Shown: piece by piece, positions 18,384-27,525 of the stretch | Layout: each line of letters begins with the position of its first letter | How positions within the stretch are numbered: position 1 is the stretch's first letter | Assembly (NCBI RefSeq): GCF_947502415.1 | Contig: NZ_CANMZV010000007.1 | Coordinates: 186,001-250,000 of the forward strand | Direction: 5' to 3' | Length of the DNA: 64,000 bases | Source of the DNA: an uncultured Photobacterium sp. | GTDB lineage: Bacteria; Pseudomonadota; Gammaproteobacteria; Enterobacterales; Vibrionaceae | Notes under the pieces: generated by a model | What the model was told of the DNA's origin: nothing | What the model saw: the letters and a program-made list of their open reading frames with translations, nothing else | Database searches by the model: none | Program-made: the position numbers and the translations under genes

Positions 18384-20636
18384 ATGAAATACAGACATAG
18401 TACTCTAGCACTCGTTATTGTTACGGCCCTTGCCGGCTGTAACGCTGAAGATAACAAGGAATTAGATAATAAGAATAACAACATCTATGCTCCTGTTGTT
18501 AAGGGCGACGTGACCATTCCTGCCTTGCATGTAGGTGAAACCGTATCTGGCATGTATCAATACTTTGATCCTAACCCTCAGCCTCGTCCCGAGGGTAACA
18601 GTCAATATGTATGGCTGGATGACCAAGGCGCTGAGCTGGGTACAGAGCAGGCGTTGCAGCTGATCTATGACCACAGCAACCGTAATGTGAAGTTCTGTGT
18701 AACACCGATTGCTAAAAGTGGTGTTAATGTTGTTGGTGAGCAAGCTTGTAGTGAACTTAAGCCTGTTAATGAGCCGCTGGGAGAGAAACCTGTTGCCCTG
18801 AATGTGGCTGTGAGCGATTCCAGCCCGTCAACGGGTGATACTTTGCAGGGAAGTTATGAATATTCGCATGTTGATGGCCTGAAAGAGGGGGAGTCACAAC
18901 TGCGTTGGTATGCTGATGATACTGTTCTGGCTGGCGAAGAGGGTGAAACGCTGGCACTGGCTGCAGATAAAACCGAGGGTAAACGCATTAAGTTTTGTGT
19001 TACTCCTGAAACCAATGGTAATCCTGCGCTGCAGGGAGTCGAAACCTGCTCTGAATCGACTTCGGCTGTTGCCCCTTCCCAAGGTTTGGCTCCTGTTGCG
19101 AATAACCTGGCTATAAATGGTGAACCGTATGTCGGAGCAGCCCTGATTGGTAATTATGAATTTGCTGATGCCGATAATGATCCTGAAGGGACAAGTGAGT
19201 ACCGTTGGCTTCGTGGAGGCAATGCGATCGCAGGAGCGACACAAAAGAGGTATACCGCAACGGAAGATGATAACGGCGAGATTGTTACGTTCTGTGTTAA
19301 GCCGGTATCAGCAACAGGCATACCAAGTGAAGGTACTGAAGTTTGCCAGGCGATGAATGCCGCTATTTCGAAGAAGGTTGAAGCGGCACCGACAGCGACG
19401 AATGTCGCTTATTCAACAGCTGGTGATATCCCGGAAGTTGGTGCTGTACTGACTGGCATTTATGAATATCAGCAAGCTGATGAACCGCAATCACCTGAAG
19501 GTGAGTCAGCTGCGTTCTGGAAAGTCGATAATGTCCCTCAGGATGATTGTACTGATGTTAAGGCGTGTAATTATACGGTTGGCAATGCTGATTTAGGTAA
19601 GGTGCTGCAGTTCTGTGTTAAGCCTCGTACTGTGTTAGGTACACCGGCAGATCAGGCGTTTTGCTCAGCTGATATCAATCCGGTGGGGATCAAGATCAGC
19701 GGTGAACTGGAATATGATAAGCAGTTACTTGCGGTTGCCTACGGTTATACCGAAGATCTGAATACAGCAGGACACTGGAAAGTGGATAGTAGTAATCAGA
19801 ATGGTCCGGCAGATCAGACAAACCTTACGGAGCAGGTTACCGGTAATAGTTATCAGATTGGTGTGCGTAACGGACTGGCATCTGACTACGCCTGGTTCGA
19901 TGCTCAAACGCCGGCTGATGCCCGGAACTTTATCGGTAAATCGGTTACGTTCTGTTTGGACACTCAATATGGTGAAAAGTGTGTTAATGCAGCTGATTTC
20001 ACCGAGGTAACCGGTGGTTTGTACTATGATGCGACCAATGCTGCCCTGCGTGGTATTGAACCTGTTCGTGAAGTATCGGTTGGCTCGTCAACCTACCACC
20101 GTCCGCTGACAAAAGCTGAGGCTGCACTTAAGGAGCTGGCCAAGTTTGGTGCTGGTATTCCGAATGCTGACAGCCAAGTGGTTATTAATGGTATTGAGTG
20201 GGCGTTGTTTACCCATGATAGTGGTGCAGTCTTAGGTGCCTGCCGTAACTTGTATATTAATAATGGTGAGTGGCATCTGCCTCAAGGGTATTTCAGCGAC
20301 AGCAACGGCCGTTACGCACCAAATGCTTATGTGGACGAAGGTAATAACCCACCGACTAACAGCAAAGAAAGCCTGAAGGTACTGAATGAAACCAAGATCT
20401 CTACCAAGAAAGATGATGGTTTTTTGATGAGTCCAGTATTTGGCTGGCCAACAGGAGCCGATGGTAAAGGACTGGAAGCTTATAAGATTACTTACAATAC
20501 GTCGACTAAGACAATTGACCCAGGAAATAGTCAGTTTGGTAATTACTATGTGATTCGTATGTATGGTGTTGCCAAGTCGAATACCTCTGCCGCAGGTAAA
20601 CCAGGTGACAATATGTTCATCAGCTGTGTGAAGTAA
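18384..20636 (+). CDS. Surface lipoprotein with about five Ig-like repeats, unknown function
   Basis: A 750-residue protein. Leader MKYRHSTLALVIVTALAGC has a lipobox (LAGC, Cys19), so the start is placed here rather than 15 codons upstream. Four repeats of about 95-105 residues share VG..L.G.Y.Y, PEG.S.Y.W and end in FCVKP/FCVTP with a partner Cys about 17 residues on, suggesting one disulfide per domain; a shorter fifth ends FCLDTQYGEKC. The last 200 residues are a different domain without recognised motifs. The repeats resemble adhesin Ig-like domains. It is a monocistronic unit with AgaR-like boxes and its own terminator. A glycan-binding or scaffold role is inferred only from location. 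Confidence 0.7.
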   Translation: MKYRHSTLALVIVTALAGCNAEDNKELDNKNNNIYAPVVKGDVTIPALHVGETVSGMYQYFDPNPQPRPEGNSQYVWLDDQGAELGTEQALQLIYDHSNRNVKFCVTPIAKSGVNVVGEQACSELKPVNEPLGEKPVALNVAVSDSSPSTGDTLQGSYEYSHVDGLKEGESQLRWYADDTVLAGEEGETLALAADKTEGKRIKFCVTPETNGNPALQGVETCSESTSAVAPSQGLAPVANNLAINGEPYVGAALIGNYEFADADNDPEGTSEYRWLRGGNAIAGATQKRYTATEDDNGEIVTFCVKPVSATGIPSEGTEVCQAMNAAISKKVEAAPTATNVAYSTAGDIPEVGAVLTGIYEYQQADEPQSPEGESAAFWKVDNVPQDDCTDVKACNYTVGNADLGKVLQFCVKPRTVLGTPADQAFCSADINPVGIKISGELEYDKQLLAVAYGYTEDLNTAGHWKVDSSNQNGPADQTNLTEQVTGNSYQIGVRNGLASDYAWFDAQTPADARNFIGKSVTFCLDTQYGEKCVNAADFTEVTGGLYYDATNAALRGIEPVREVSVGSSTYHRPLTKAEAALKELAKFGAGIPNADSQVVINGIEWALFTHDSGAVLGACRNLYINNGEWHLPQGYFSDSNGRYAPNAYVDEGNNPPTNSKESLKVLNETKISTKKDDGFLMSPVFGWPTGADGKGLEAYKITYNTSTKTIDPGNSQFGNYYVIRMYGVAKSNTSAAGKPGDNMFISCVK

Positions 20637-20655
20637 TGTCGTTTCAAGCTAAGTG

Positions 20656-20683
20656 AAAAACCAGCCGTTAGGCTGGTTTTTTT
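20656..20683 (+). terminator. Terminator of the Ig-repeat lipoprotein gene
   Basis: AAAACCAGCC and GGCTGGTTTT pair perfectly around GTTA, with a continuing T run. Confidence 0.9.
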
Positions 20684-20860
20684 ATGCTTACTATATGGTT
20701 TGAGTTAGCAGCAATTGTCCTGCGAACGGCTTTTTTGTCACTGAGTTTTGTTGTGATTAACAGATAAATAAGTGAAAGGTGAGAGCGTAGAGGAGAAGGC
20801 GTTAGGAATAACTTATTTGGGATAAGTAGAGGTTTTCGATAGATGTGAAAAAGGAGATGT

Positions 20861-20892
20861 AAAAAAGGTTTCCTGCCTCAGGACAGGAAACC
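20861..20892 (-). terminator. Terminator of the second sulfatase gene
   Basis: GGTTTCCTG and CAGGAAACC form a 9-bp stem. Read on the minus strand it is followed by six T. It lies 8 bp past the sulfatase stop codon. Confidence 0.88.
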
Positions 20893-20899
20893 GATATGT

Positions 20900-22450
20900 T
20901 TAGGTGTAGGCATTAAGGACGCTAGCCGGAACTTCAGCCGGGCGCCAAGGGTCACCCGTATATTCAAGCCATGGCATCAGTTCTTCTTCAATCAGCTTTT
21001 CAACCAACGCCGTATTGCTTTCGGCAATGTTAGACATTTGGTAAGGATCTTGTTGGTTGTCATGCAGAACATAAGTTAGTGGTTTGCCAATCTTACGGTC
21101 GATCATCAGGGTGTAGCGATCGGTACGGATGCCTCGTCTGCCATAGGACTGTGCACCGTAAGGAATGAAGGTATAGAGCTGTGATGTCGGGCGTTTGTCG
21201 CCATCTTTGCCCAATACGGTATTTGCGTAGTTGGTGCCTTCTACGGTATCCGGGATATATTCATCCATTCCCATCAGGCCAAACATTGTCGGATAGATGT
21301 CCGGAGCGGAGAACAGGATATCATCCTGACCAGGTTTGATTTTACCCGGCCAGCGGAACATCATCGGGATCCGCATTGCCTCTTCATAGTGAACGTTTTT
21401 GGTTGGTTTTCCGTTCGATCCCAGGCAGCAACCGTGATCAGAGAAAAAGATAACTAATGTGTCTTCAGTCAGGTTTAGACGATCCAGCTCATCAATAATA
21501 CGGCCGAACTGCTCATCCACACCATTGACCATCGCCATATATTCTTTGAAATACTTCGGGCCGTAGCCATCCAGGTATTCTTTATCCCACTGAACATTAG
21601 GGCGGGTATTCAGGCTTTCTGACGTTTCCCCGCTGAAGCGGTCGAGATATTTCTGTGGAACCTGATCGTAAGGCGAATGTGGTGGGTTCATCGAAACGAC
21701 CAGGGTAAACGGCTTATCATTATCGCGGTACTGGCCGTTTTCGTTTCGTAAGTAGTTGATCGCAATATCGGCTTCATGTTCCGGACTCCACTGGTTAATT
21801 ACCAGCGGTTTGTCACGAGGTGTTTCATTGGTCCAGTACATTGGGGTCAAGTGCTTGTCATAGGTGCCGTAGGAGTACCAGAAGTCAAAGCCGTGGCGGC
21901 GATCCGGTGCCGTCCAGTCGTTCCAGTAACGGCCTTCCATCGGGTTGTTATAACTTGGTACAAACGGTGCTTCCGGTGCATCGAGGTGCCATTTGCCGAT
22001 ATAGCCCATGCTGTAGCCTTGGGCTTTCATTATATCTGACCAGGTCTGTGTCTGCTTCTTCAGCTCTATTCCGAAATCCTTGCCGCCAAACTTACCTGGC
22101 ATTGCCGTATGACTGTTGCCCTGAATACCGTTGCGGTAAGGGTATTGCCCGGTCATCAGCATGCCGCGAAAAGGAGTACAAAGCGGAAAGTTAGAAACAG
22201 CCTGTGGTAGTACCGCACTTTGCGTGGCGAATTTGTTGAGGTTAGGCGTTAATGATGGATCCTGATTCATAAATCCGAGTGTATGGGTGCGCATTTCATC
22301 AGGGAAGATGATCAGAAGGTTTGGCTTTTTCGTTTGTTGCGCTGAAGTAGGGGGGGCTATTTTCGATGCCAGGGAGCTGCAAGCCGGAGTGGCTGCAACC
22401 GCTCCCGTTACGGCAAGTCCTTTGAGCAGATCACGACGAGAGAAAGACAT
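20900..22450 (-). CDS. Tat-exported Cys-type sulfatase, CxPxR variant CTPFR
   Basis: A 516-residue type I sulfatase. The motif is CTPFR at Cys91: it keeps Cys, Pro and Arg but has Phe where most enzymes have Ser. PDEMR and DHGCCLGSNGKPTKN carry the other metal/sulfate-site residues. The leader is SRRDLLKGLAVTGAVAATPAC, with a twin-arginine motif at residues 5-6 and a Cys at 24 that might be a weak lipobox. It should desulfate the same glycan as the lyases; position preference cannot be told. It is divergent from the agaR operon across a 440-bp regulatory region and has its own terminator. Maturation would depend on the anSME encoded near 45.5 kb. Confidence 0.9.
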   Translation of the reverse strand: MSFSRRDLLKGLAVTGAVAATPACSSLASKIAPPTSAQQTKKPNLLIIFPDEMRTHTLGFMNQDPSLTPNLNKFATQSAVLPQAVSNFPLCTPFRGMLMTGQYPYRNGIQGNSHTAMPGKFGGKDFGIELKKQTQTWSDIMKAQGYSMGYIGKWHLDAPEAPFVPSYNNPMEGRYWNDWTAPDRRHGFDFWYSYGTYDKHLTPMYWTNETPRDKPLVINQWSPEHEADIAINYLRNENGQYRDNDKPFTLVVSMNPPHSPYDQVPQKYLDRFSGETSESLNTRPNVQWDKEYLDGYGPKYFKEYMAMVNGVDEQFGRIIDELDRLNLTEDTLVIFFSDHGCCLGSNGKPTKNVHYEEAMRIPMMFRWPGKIKPGQDDILFSAPDIYPTMFGLMGMDEYIPDTVEGTNYANTVLGKDGDKRPTSQLYTFIPYGAQSYGRRGIRTDRYTLMIDRKIGKPLTYVLHDNQQDPYQMSNIAESNTALVEKLIEEELMPWLEYTGDPWRPAEVPASVLNAYT

Positions 22451-22890
22451 TAATTGTTTCCTTTATTAATATGTTACAATATGCATAAAGACTGTGATGT
22501 GGGTATAAAAAGAAAGAGATTTGATTTCTGTTTCTTTTGTTTTGGGTGTCTAATAGCATTATCGTAAATCATCGAAAGTGACGTGGCTACGTCACAGATC
22601 ACAAAAGTGCTTATATTGTTACAATACCCTTTCAGGTTGAAATATTCTTCTTTTGCTTTGCGATTAGATTTACGATAACTTCTTCCTATAGAAGATATTT
22701 ACACCGTATTTAGTGAATGATAGCTTTCATTACGCTATTGAGCGAAAGGTTTTGTAAGTATTTGGATAAGACATCAAAAGAATGTGAAAGAGATCGCAAG
22801 TTTCACCTCTTCCCGTTGTGCCTTTAATTTTTGATTGTAAGCTAAAAGCGAAACCAAACGAAAGCTTGGTTTCAAAGGAGACTAAACGAA
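22451..22890. promoter_or_regulatory. agaR: Divergent regulatory region of sulfatase and agaR operons
   Basis: The strongest AgaR-like box of the window is at 22844-22867 (GCGAAACCAAACGAAAGC), just before agaR. Its reverse complement TTTCGTTTGGTTTCGCTTTT fits the E. coli consensus I remember almost fully, implying autoregulation. ACGAAATG over the agaR start and TTTCTGTTTCTTTTGTTTTG (22525-22544, nearer the sulfatase) are weaker copies. GATCACA at 22597-22603 is a CRP-like half. GTGACGT-GGCT-ACGTCAC (22578-22595) is a separate palindrome. No gene is seen. Confidence 0.65.
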
Positions 22891-23667
22891 ATGAAAAGTG
22901 CTGTCGAAAGACGAATGGAAATCGTCAATGTGGTTAACCAAGATGGTAAAGCCCGTGTCGAGGACCTTGCTTCGAGATTTAATGTCTCCAGTGTCACCAT
23001 TCGTAGTGACCTCAGCTTTTTGGAAAAAAATGGTTATGTCGTTCGCTCTCATGGCGCCGCCATACCAAACACTGGGGTAATTGCAGAGTTAACTGTTCAT
23101 GAAAAGCGCCGTCAAAATGCAGGCATTAAAACTTTACTTGGACAGGCTGCTTCGAAATTAATCGAAGATGGTGACACCGTCATTCTGGATTCGGGTACTA
23201 CTACGCGAGAAATCGCCGCCGGCCTTTCAAATGCTGAAAATGTAGTAGTAATGACCAATGGTCTGGATGTGGCTATGGAGTTGTCATCAAAACCAGGTGT
23301 TGACGTCTTGATGACTGGTGGTGTACTTCGTAAGAACGCACTGTCTTTTTCAGGTTCGCAAGCTGAGAATAGTTTAAAGAACTACCGGTTCGATAAAGTA
23401 TTCTTAGGTGTGGACGGTTTTGACCTAAGAGCTGGAATCACAACACATAATGAACAGGAAGCTAGCCTTAACCGTTTGATGTGTGAGATTTCCGAACAAG
23501 TGATTGCGATTGCCGACTCAAGTAAGTTTGGTAAACGTAGCTGTCATATGATCCGCGAGTTTGGTCACATTGACACACTGGTCACTGATTCCGGTATTCC
23601 TGACGATTATGTCCAGGGATTACGGGATATGAAGGTCAATGTCATTATTGTTGAAAAGACAGACTAG
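22891..23667 (+). CDS. agaR: DeoR-family repressor AgaR
   Basis: A 258-residue regulator. The N-terminal DeoR helix-turn-helix spans about 6-58 (VEDLASRFNVSSVTIRSDLSFLE). The C-terminal DeoRC sugar-phosphate sensor domain follows (ILDSGTTTREIA, MTNGLDVA, MTGGVLRKNALSFSG, FLGVDGFD, IADSSKFGK). It is the first gene of the GalNAc/PTS operon and most likely responds to GalNAc-6-P or GalN-6-P, as AgaR does in enterobacteria. AAAGGAG lies 10 nt before the ATG. It probably represses the recurring TTTCGTTT-type boxes of the locus. Assignment as AgaR rather than another DeoR member rests on similarity and context. Confidence 0.88.
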   Translation: MKSAVERRMEIVNVVNQDGKARVEDLASRFNVSSVTIRSDLSFLEKNGYVVRSHGAAIPNTGVIAELTVHEKRRQNAGIKTLLGQAASKLIEDGDTVILDSGTTTREIAAGLSNAENVVVMTNGLDVAMELSSKPGVDVLMTGGVLRKNALSFSGSQAENSLKNYRFDKVFLGVDGFDLRAGITTHNEQEASLNRLMCEISEQVIAIADSSKFGKRSCHMIREFGHIDTLVTDSGIPDDYVQGLRDMKVNVIIVEKTD

Positions 23668-23680
23668 TACCCTCCCTTAG

Positions 23681-23732
23681 ATGTACTAACTCCATAGCAA
23701 CCTCGCAGATGTTGATTTTGGAGTTAGTACAT
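23681..23732 (+). promoter_or_regulatory. Hairpin sequestering the kbaZ ribosome-binding site and start codon
   Basis: ATGTACTAACTCC (23681-23693) is the exact reverse complement of GGAGTTAGTACAT (23720-23732), with a 26-nt loop that has a small CAAC/GTTG nested stem. The 3' arm contains the GGAG Shine-Dalgarno sequence and the first two bases of the kbaZ ATG. In RNA this would block kbaZ initiation unless opened by a ribosome, protein, small RNA or ligand. Confidence 0.7.
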
Positions 23733-25014
23733 GAACACCCTTCTCGATATCGTAAAGCGCCATAAGGCGGGTGAACAAAACGGAATTTACTCTGTTTGTT
23801 CTGCTCACCCATTCGTGATTGAAGCTGCAATTCTTCAGGCGCTTCACGATGATTCTCCACTGCTGATTGAAGCGACTTCCAACCAAGTTGATCAGTATGG
23901 TGGTTATACCGGCATGACGCCGGCTGATTTTCGAAACTTTGTTTTCGATATGGCGGAAGGGCTTAACTTTCCTCTTAGCAACCTGATTCTTGGCGGTGAC
24001 CACCTAGGTCCTAACCGCTGGCAGGATCTTCCAGCCACCGAAGCAATGACGAAGGCTGACGCTCTGATTGCTGCCTACGTTGCTGCCGGTTTCAAGAAAA
24101 TTCACCTCGATTGCAGCATGTCCTGTGCTGATGACCCTGTGCCATTGTCTGATGAAGTCGTGGCCGCTCGTGCGGCACGTCTGGCTCGTATTGCAGAAAA
24201 AGTCGCTTTTGATACGTTTGGTGTCAGTGATGTTGTCTACGTGATCGGTACTGAAGTGCCGGTTCCGGGTGGTGCCGCTGAAGAGTTGGAAGGTGTTGAG
24301 GTGACGTCACCTCAAGCTGCGAAGAAAACTATTCAGTGTCATCAGCAGGCCTTTGAAGCTGAAGGCGTAGCGAATTGCTGGCAGCGTGTGATTGGCTTGG
24401 TTGTTCAACCAGGTGTTGAGTTTGACCATACCGGGGTGATTGATTACTGCCCTGAAAAAGCGCAAGACCTGAGTGGTGTTGTTAATAGTTACGACCATCT
24501 TCTTTTTGAAGCGCATTCTACCGATTACCAGGCTGATAAAGCTTATCAGGCTCTGGTAAGGGATCATTTCGCTATTTTAAAAGTGGGACCGGCATTAACG
24601 TTTGCAATGCGGGAAGCTCTATTTAATTTGTGTGATATTGAAGAAGAAATCACGGCTAAATCTCATTGCTCTAATTTAAAAGAGCAAATTGAAAATCAGA
24701 TGTTAACTAGCCCTGAGTATTGGCAGAAATATTATCAGGGTGATGAAAGCCAACAACGATTTTCTCGTTGTTATAGCTTCAGTGATCGCATCAGGTATTA
24801 CTGGCCAGATAAAAATATCACAGAATCACAAAATAAGTTATTTAGTAATTTATCGCGTTCCGGCATGCCATTGCCGTTAATTAGTCAGTATTTACCCGAG
24901 CAATTTGCTGCCGTCAGAAATGGTGAATTAAAAGCAACACCTAAAGCTTTTGTCATTGACAAAATTCAGCATGTACTTCGCATTTATGCGAAGGCTTGTA
25001 CTCTTTCAAAATAA
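23731..25014 (+). CDS. kbaZ: Tagatose-1,6-bisphosphate aldolase subunit KbaZ/GatZ type
   Basis: A 427-residue protein of the KbaZ/GatZ family, which supports the catalytic KbaY/GatY aldolase that splits tagatose-1,6-bisphosphate into DHAP and glyceraldehyde-3-phosphate. [47 protein letters not shown] and [10 protein letters not shown] are family signatures, and the length is typical. It is second in the operon; its catalytic partner is encoded separately at 50.0 kb under its own AgaR-like box. Translation is probably limited by the hairpin over its start. The E. coli system distinguishes kba (GalNAc) and gat (galactitol); context favours kba. Confidence 0.9.
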   Translation: MNTLLDIVKRHKAGEQNGIYSVCSAHPFVIEAAILQALHDDSPLLIEATSNQVDQYGGYTGMTPADFRNFVFDMAEGLNFPLSNLILGGDHLGPNRWQDLPATEAMTKADALIAAYVAAGFKKIHLDCSMSCADDPVPLSDEVVAARAARLARIAEKVAFDTFGVSDVVYVIGTEVPVPGGAAEELEGVEVTSPQAAKKTIQCHQQAFEAEGVANCWQRVIGLVVQPGVEFDHTGVIDYCPEKAQDLSGVVNSYDHLLFEAHSTDYQADKAYQALVRDHFAILKVGPALTFAMREALFNLCDIEEEITAKSHCSNLKEQIENQMLTSPEYWQKYYQGDESQQRFSRCYSFSDRIRYYWPDKNITESQNKLFSNLSRSGMPLPLISQYLPEQFAAVRNGELKATPKAFVIDKIQHVLRIYAKACTLSK

Positions 25015-25028
25015 TCAAGGATACCCCC

Positions 25029-26192
25029 ATGGAACAACATTTAGGTTTTGCCGAGAATGATCTCGAAAGCTTAAAAGCTTTCTGGACAGCAAAAGAAATT
25101 GAACAACAACCTAGCTGCTGGAAAAAAACCTACGCGATTATTGATGAGTGCCGCCCTGCAGTTAATGCTTTTATGGAATCTGTATTGGCGCATCCCGAGT
25201 TGCGAATTGTTTTGACCGGTGCGGGCACATCTGCGTTTGCCGGTCGTGCACTGGCACCAGCCTTAACCAAGGTGACAGGCTGTCGCGTTGAAGCTATTGC
25301 ATCGACAGATATTGTTTCTAACCCGTATCAGTATTTTGCTGAAGATATTCCTACCTTGGTGATTTCTTTTGCCCGCTCAGGGAATAGCCCGGAAAGTGTG
25401 GCAGCTGTTGAACTTGCAAATCAGTGTCTTAGAAATTGCTATCACCTGATCCTGACTTGTAACAGCAAAGGTGAACTTTATCAGCGTTGCAGCAGTGACA
25501 AGCGCTCTTTCGCCTTGTTGATGCCGGAAGAAACTAACGATAAGTCGTTTGCGATGACTTCAAGTTTCTCGTCAATGATGGTGGCTGCATTTTCAGTTTT
25601 CGCTAATGGAAATGAACTTTCGAAAGGTATCGAAAGATTTTGTAAGTGTTCTGAGGCATTGATCAAAGAAATTAATTCTCCAATCAGTACTATGTCACAA
25701 CGGGATGCGAACCGAGTTATCTATTTGGGGAGCGGATGTTTTCAGGGCCTGGCACAGGAGTCTGCATTAAAACTATTAGAATTAACTGCTGGTAAAGTTG
25801 TTGCTTGTTTTGATTCTCCTTTAGGTTTCCGTCACGGGCCAAAGTCTATTGTTGATGATGAAACAATTATCGTTGTTTATATTTCAAATGATCCATATAC
25901 CCGTAAATATGATTTGGATTTATTGAAAGAATTACGTCGAGACAATATTGCTAATTATGTTGTTGCAGTTACTGCCAAAAAAGATGAAGTAATAACTGAG
26001 GGTGAATATATTTTAATTGACAATATGGAGTCAGCTTCCGATGTTGAATTGCTGTTCCCATATATGTTGATTGCTCAATTATATGCATTTCATCGTTCAT
26101 TAGTATTAGGTAATACACCAGATAACCCATGTCCGACAGGTGAAGTTAACAGGGTTGTTCAGGGCGTTACCATCCATAAATTTAATAATTAA
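25029..26192 (+). CDS. agaS: AgaS, galactosamine-6-phosphate deaminase/isomerase (SIS domains)
   Basis: A 387-residue protein with two SIS sugar-isomerase domains (VLTGAGTSAFAGRAL, SFARSGNSPESVAAV; later YLGSGCFQGLAQESALKLLELTAG and SPLGFRHGPKSIV). AgaS converts galactosamine-6-phosphate to tagatose-6-phosphate and ammonia. The start is ATG 25029 with AAGGAT 6 nt upstream; an in-frame start 33 nt earlier overlapping kbaZ is unlikely. It lies between kbaZ and the PTS genes, as in aga clusters. Its presence points to a galactosamine, not glucosamine, backbone. Confidence 0.92.
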   Translation: MEQHLGFAENDLESLKAFWTAKEIEQQPSCWKKTYAIIDECRPAVNAFMESVLAHPELRIVLTGAGTSAFAGRALAPALTKVTGCRVEAIASTDIVSNPYQYFAEDIPTLVISFARSGNSPESVAAVELANQCLRNCYHLILTCNSKGELYQRCSSDKRSFALLMPEETNDKSFAMTSSFSSMMVAAFSVFANGNELSKGIERFCKCSEALIKEINSPISTMSQRDANRVIYLGSGCFQGLAQESALKLLELTAGKVVACFDSPLGFRHGPKSIVDDETIIVVYISNDPYTRKYDLDLLKELRRDNIANYVVAVTAKKDEVITEGEYILIDNMESASDVELLFPYMLIAQLYAFHRSLVLGNTPDNPCPTGEVNRVVQGVTIHKFNN

Positions 26193-26207
26193 AAAAAGGT
26201 TTATCTT

Positions 26208-26708
26208 ATGACGTCACCAAATATTGTTTGGACGCGAATTGATGAGCGTCTTCTACATGGTCAAATTCGAATTACTTGGGGAAAACATACCGAAGCGAAT
26301 TTAATTCTGGTCGCTAATGATGAAGCTGCTGAAGGCCCTAATGCTGCATTTATGCAGGCAGGCATGAAGGCATCGGCGGGTGGTGAATATGCCGTGCGTT
26401 TTTTCTCTATCCAAAAAACCATTGATGTCATTCATAAGGCATCGCCAAAGCAGAAAATATTCATCCTTTGTAATTGTCCGGAAGATGTTGCCCGCCTTGT
26501 TGAAGGTGGTGTGCCACTTACTCATTGTAATGTTGGCAACATGCATTTCCATGAGGGCAAGCGCCAGATTGCCAAAACAGTATCGGTTGATGACAAAGAT
26601 ATAAATGCCTTTGAACGTCTGGTTGAGCGTGGTGTGATTTGTACGGTGCAAAATACACCAGACCAAGCGCCTGCAGATGTACTTGAACTTTCCTCGGTGG
26701 GCGCATAA
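26208..26708 (+). CDS. agaV: PTS EIIB, mannose/sorbose family (AgaV/AgaB type)
   Basis: A 166-residue cytoplasmic phosphocarrier. TRIDERLLHGQI places the phosphorylated His at residue 17, and NLILVANDEAA is the next family segment. It passes phosphate from EIIA (AgaF) to the sugar entering through EIIC/EIID. First of four PTS genes in the order B-C-D-A, as in aga systems. AAAAAAAGG lies 8 nt before the start. The likely cargo here is the unsaturated disaccharide from chondroitin or free GalNAc; sequence alone cannot choose. Confidence 0.93.
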   Translation: MTSPNIVWTRIDERLLHGQIRITWGKHTEANLILVANDEAAEGPNAAFMQAGMKASAGGEYAVRFFSIQKTIDVIHKASPKQKIFILCNCPEDVARLVEGGVPLTHCNVGNMHFHEGKRQIAKTVSVDDKDINAFERLVERGVICTVQNTPDQAPADVLELSSVGA

Positions 26709-26757
26709 GCGTCCCCCAAACCTCCCTTTAAACAGAGATTTAAAAAAGGAATAAATC

Positions 26758-27525
26758 ATGTTTTTTGAAGCTTCGCTTGTCGCAATATGGGCGTTCTTCT
26801 GTGGTATCGATAAATTCGATGTCGCGCTGAACATTCACCGCCCGTTAATCACCGGCCCGGTTGTCGGCCTGATCATGGGTGATATGCAAATCGGCTTGAT
26901 TGCTGGTGCTACCCTGGAACTTGCCTGGTTAGGTTTGGTGCCTAATGCCGGTGCTCAGCCGCCTGATGTAACTATGGGTACGATTGCCGCCGTGGCATTT
27001 GCCGTAATGACGGGTCAGTCAGCGGAAGTAGCCATGGGTGTCGGTATGCCTATCGCGGTTCTGATGCAGATGCTGGTTATTGGTTTCTTTGCGCTGACAG
27101 CATTCACTATGGGCAAGGCTGATGAATATGCTGAGCGCGGTGATGCTGCTGGTATCGACCGACTGCTGATCACAACTATCTCCCTACGTTCAATGTTATA
27201 TGCAGCGGTTGCTTTCGCGACAGTCTACTTCGGTGAACATGCCGCGACCTGGATTGATGAAAATGCACCCAAGGTGCTGCTGGAAGGCTTGGGTATCGGT
27301 GCCAAGATGGTTCCTGCTATCGGTTTTGCGATGCTGCTTAAAATCATGTGGTCGAAGGAAGTGGCCGGTGTGTTCTTCATTGGTTTCGTTATGACAACGT
27401 ACCTGAAATTGCCAATCATGGCAGTAGCAATCCTGGGCGCTGCCGCCGCTGCACTGTACTACTTCTTCAGTGGAAATAATGGAAATACAACTAACCAAGT
27501 AGAGGAATTCGAAGATGGCATCTGA
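26758..27525 (+). CDS. agaW: PTS EIIC membrane subunit, mannose/sorbose family
   Basis: A 255-residue integral membrane protein with several TM helices. FDVALNIHRPLITGPVVGLIMGDMQIGLIAGATLELAWLG is the conserved N-terminal half of EIIC in this family. With EIID it forms the translocation channel. AAAAAAGGA precedes the start. Its 3' end overlaps agaE by 11 bp, indicating translational coupling. Confidence 0.93.
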   Translation: MFFEASLVAIWAFFCGIDKFDVALNIHRPLITGPVVGLIMGDMQIGLIAGATLELAWLGLVPNAGAQPPDVTMGTIAAVAFAVMTGQSAEVAMGVGMPIAVLMQMLVIGFFALTAFTMGKADEYAERGDAAGIDRLLITTISLRSMLYAAVAFATVYFGEHAATWIDENAPKVLLEGLGIGAKMVPAIGFAMLLKIMWSKEVAGVFFIGFVMTTYLKLPIMAVAILGAAAAALYYFFSGNNGNTTNQVEEFEDGI

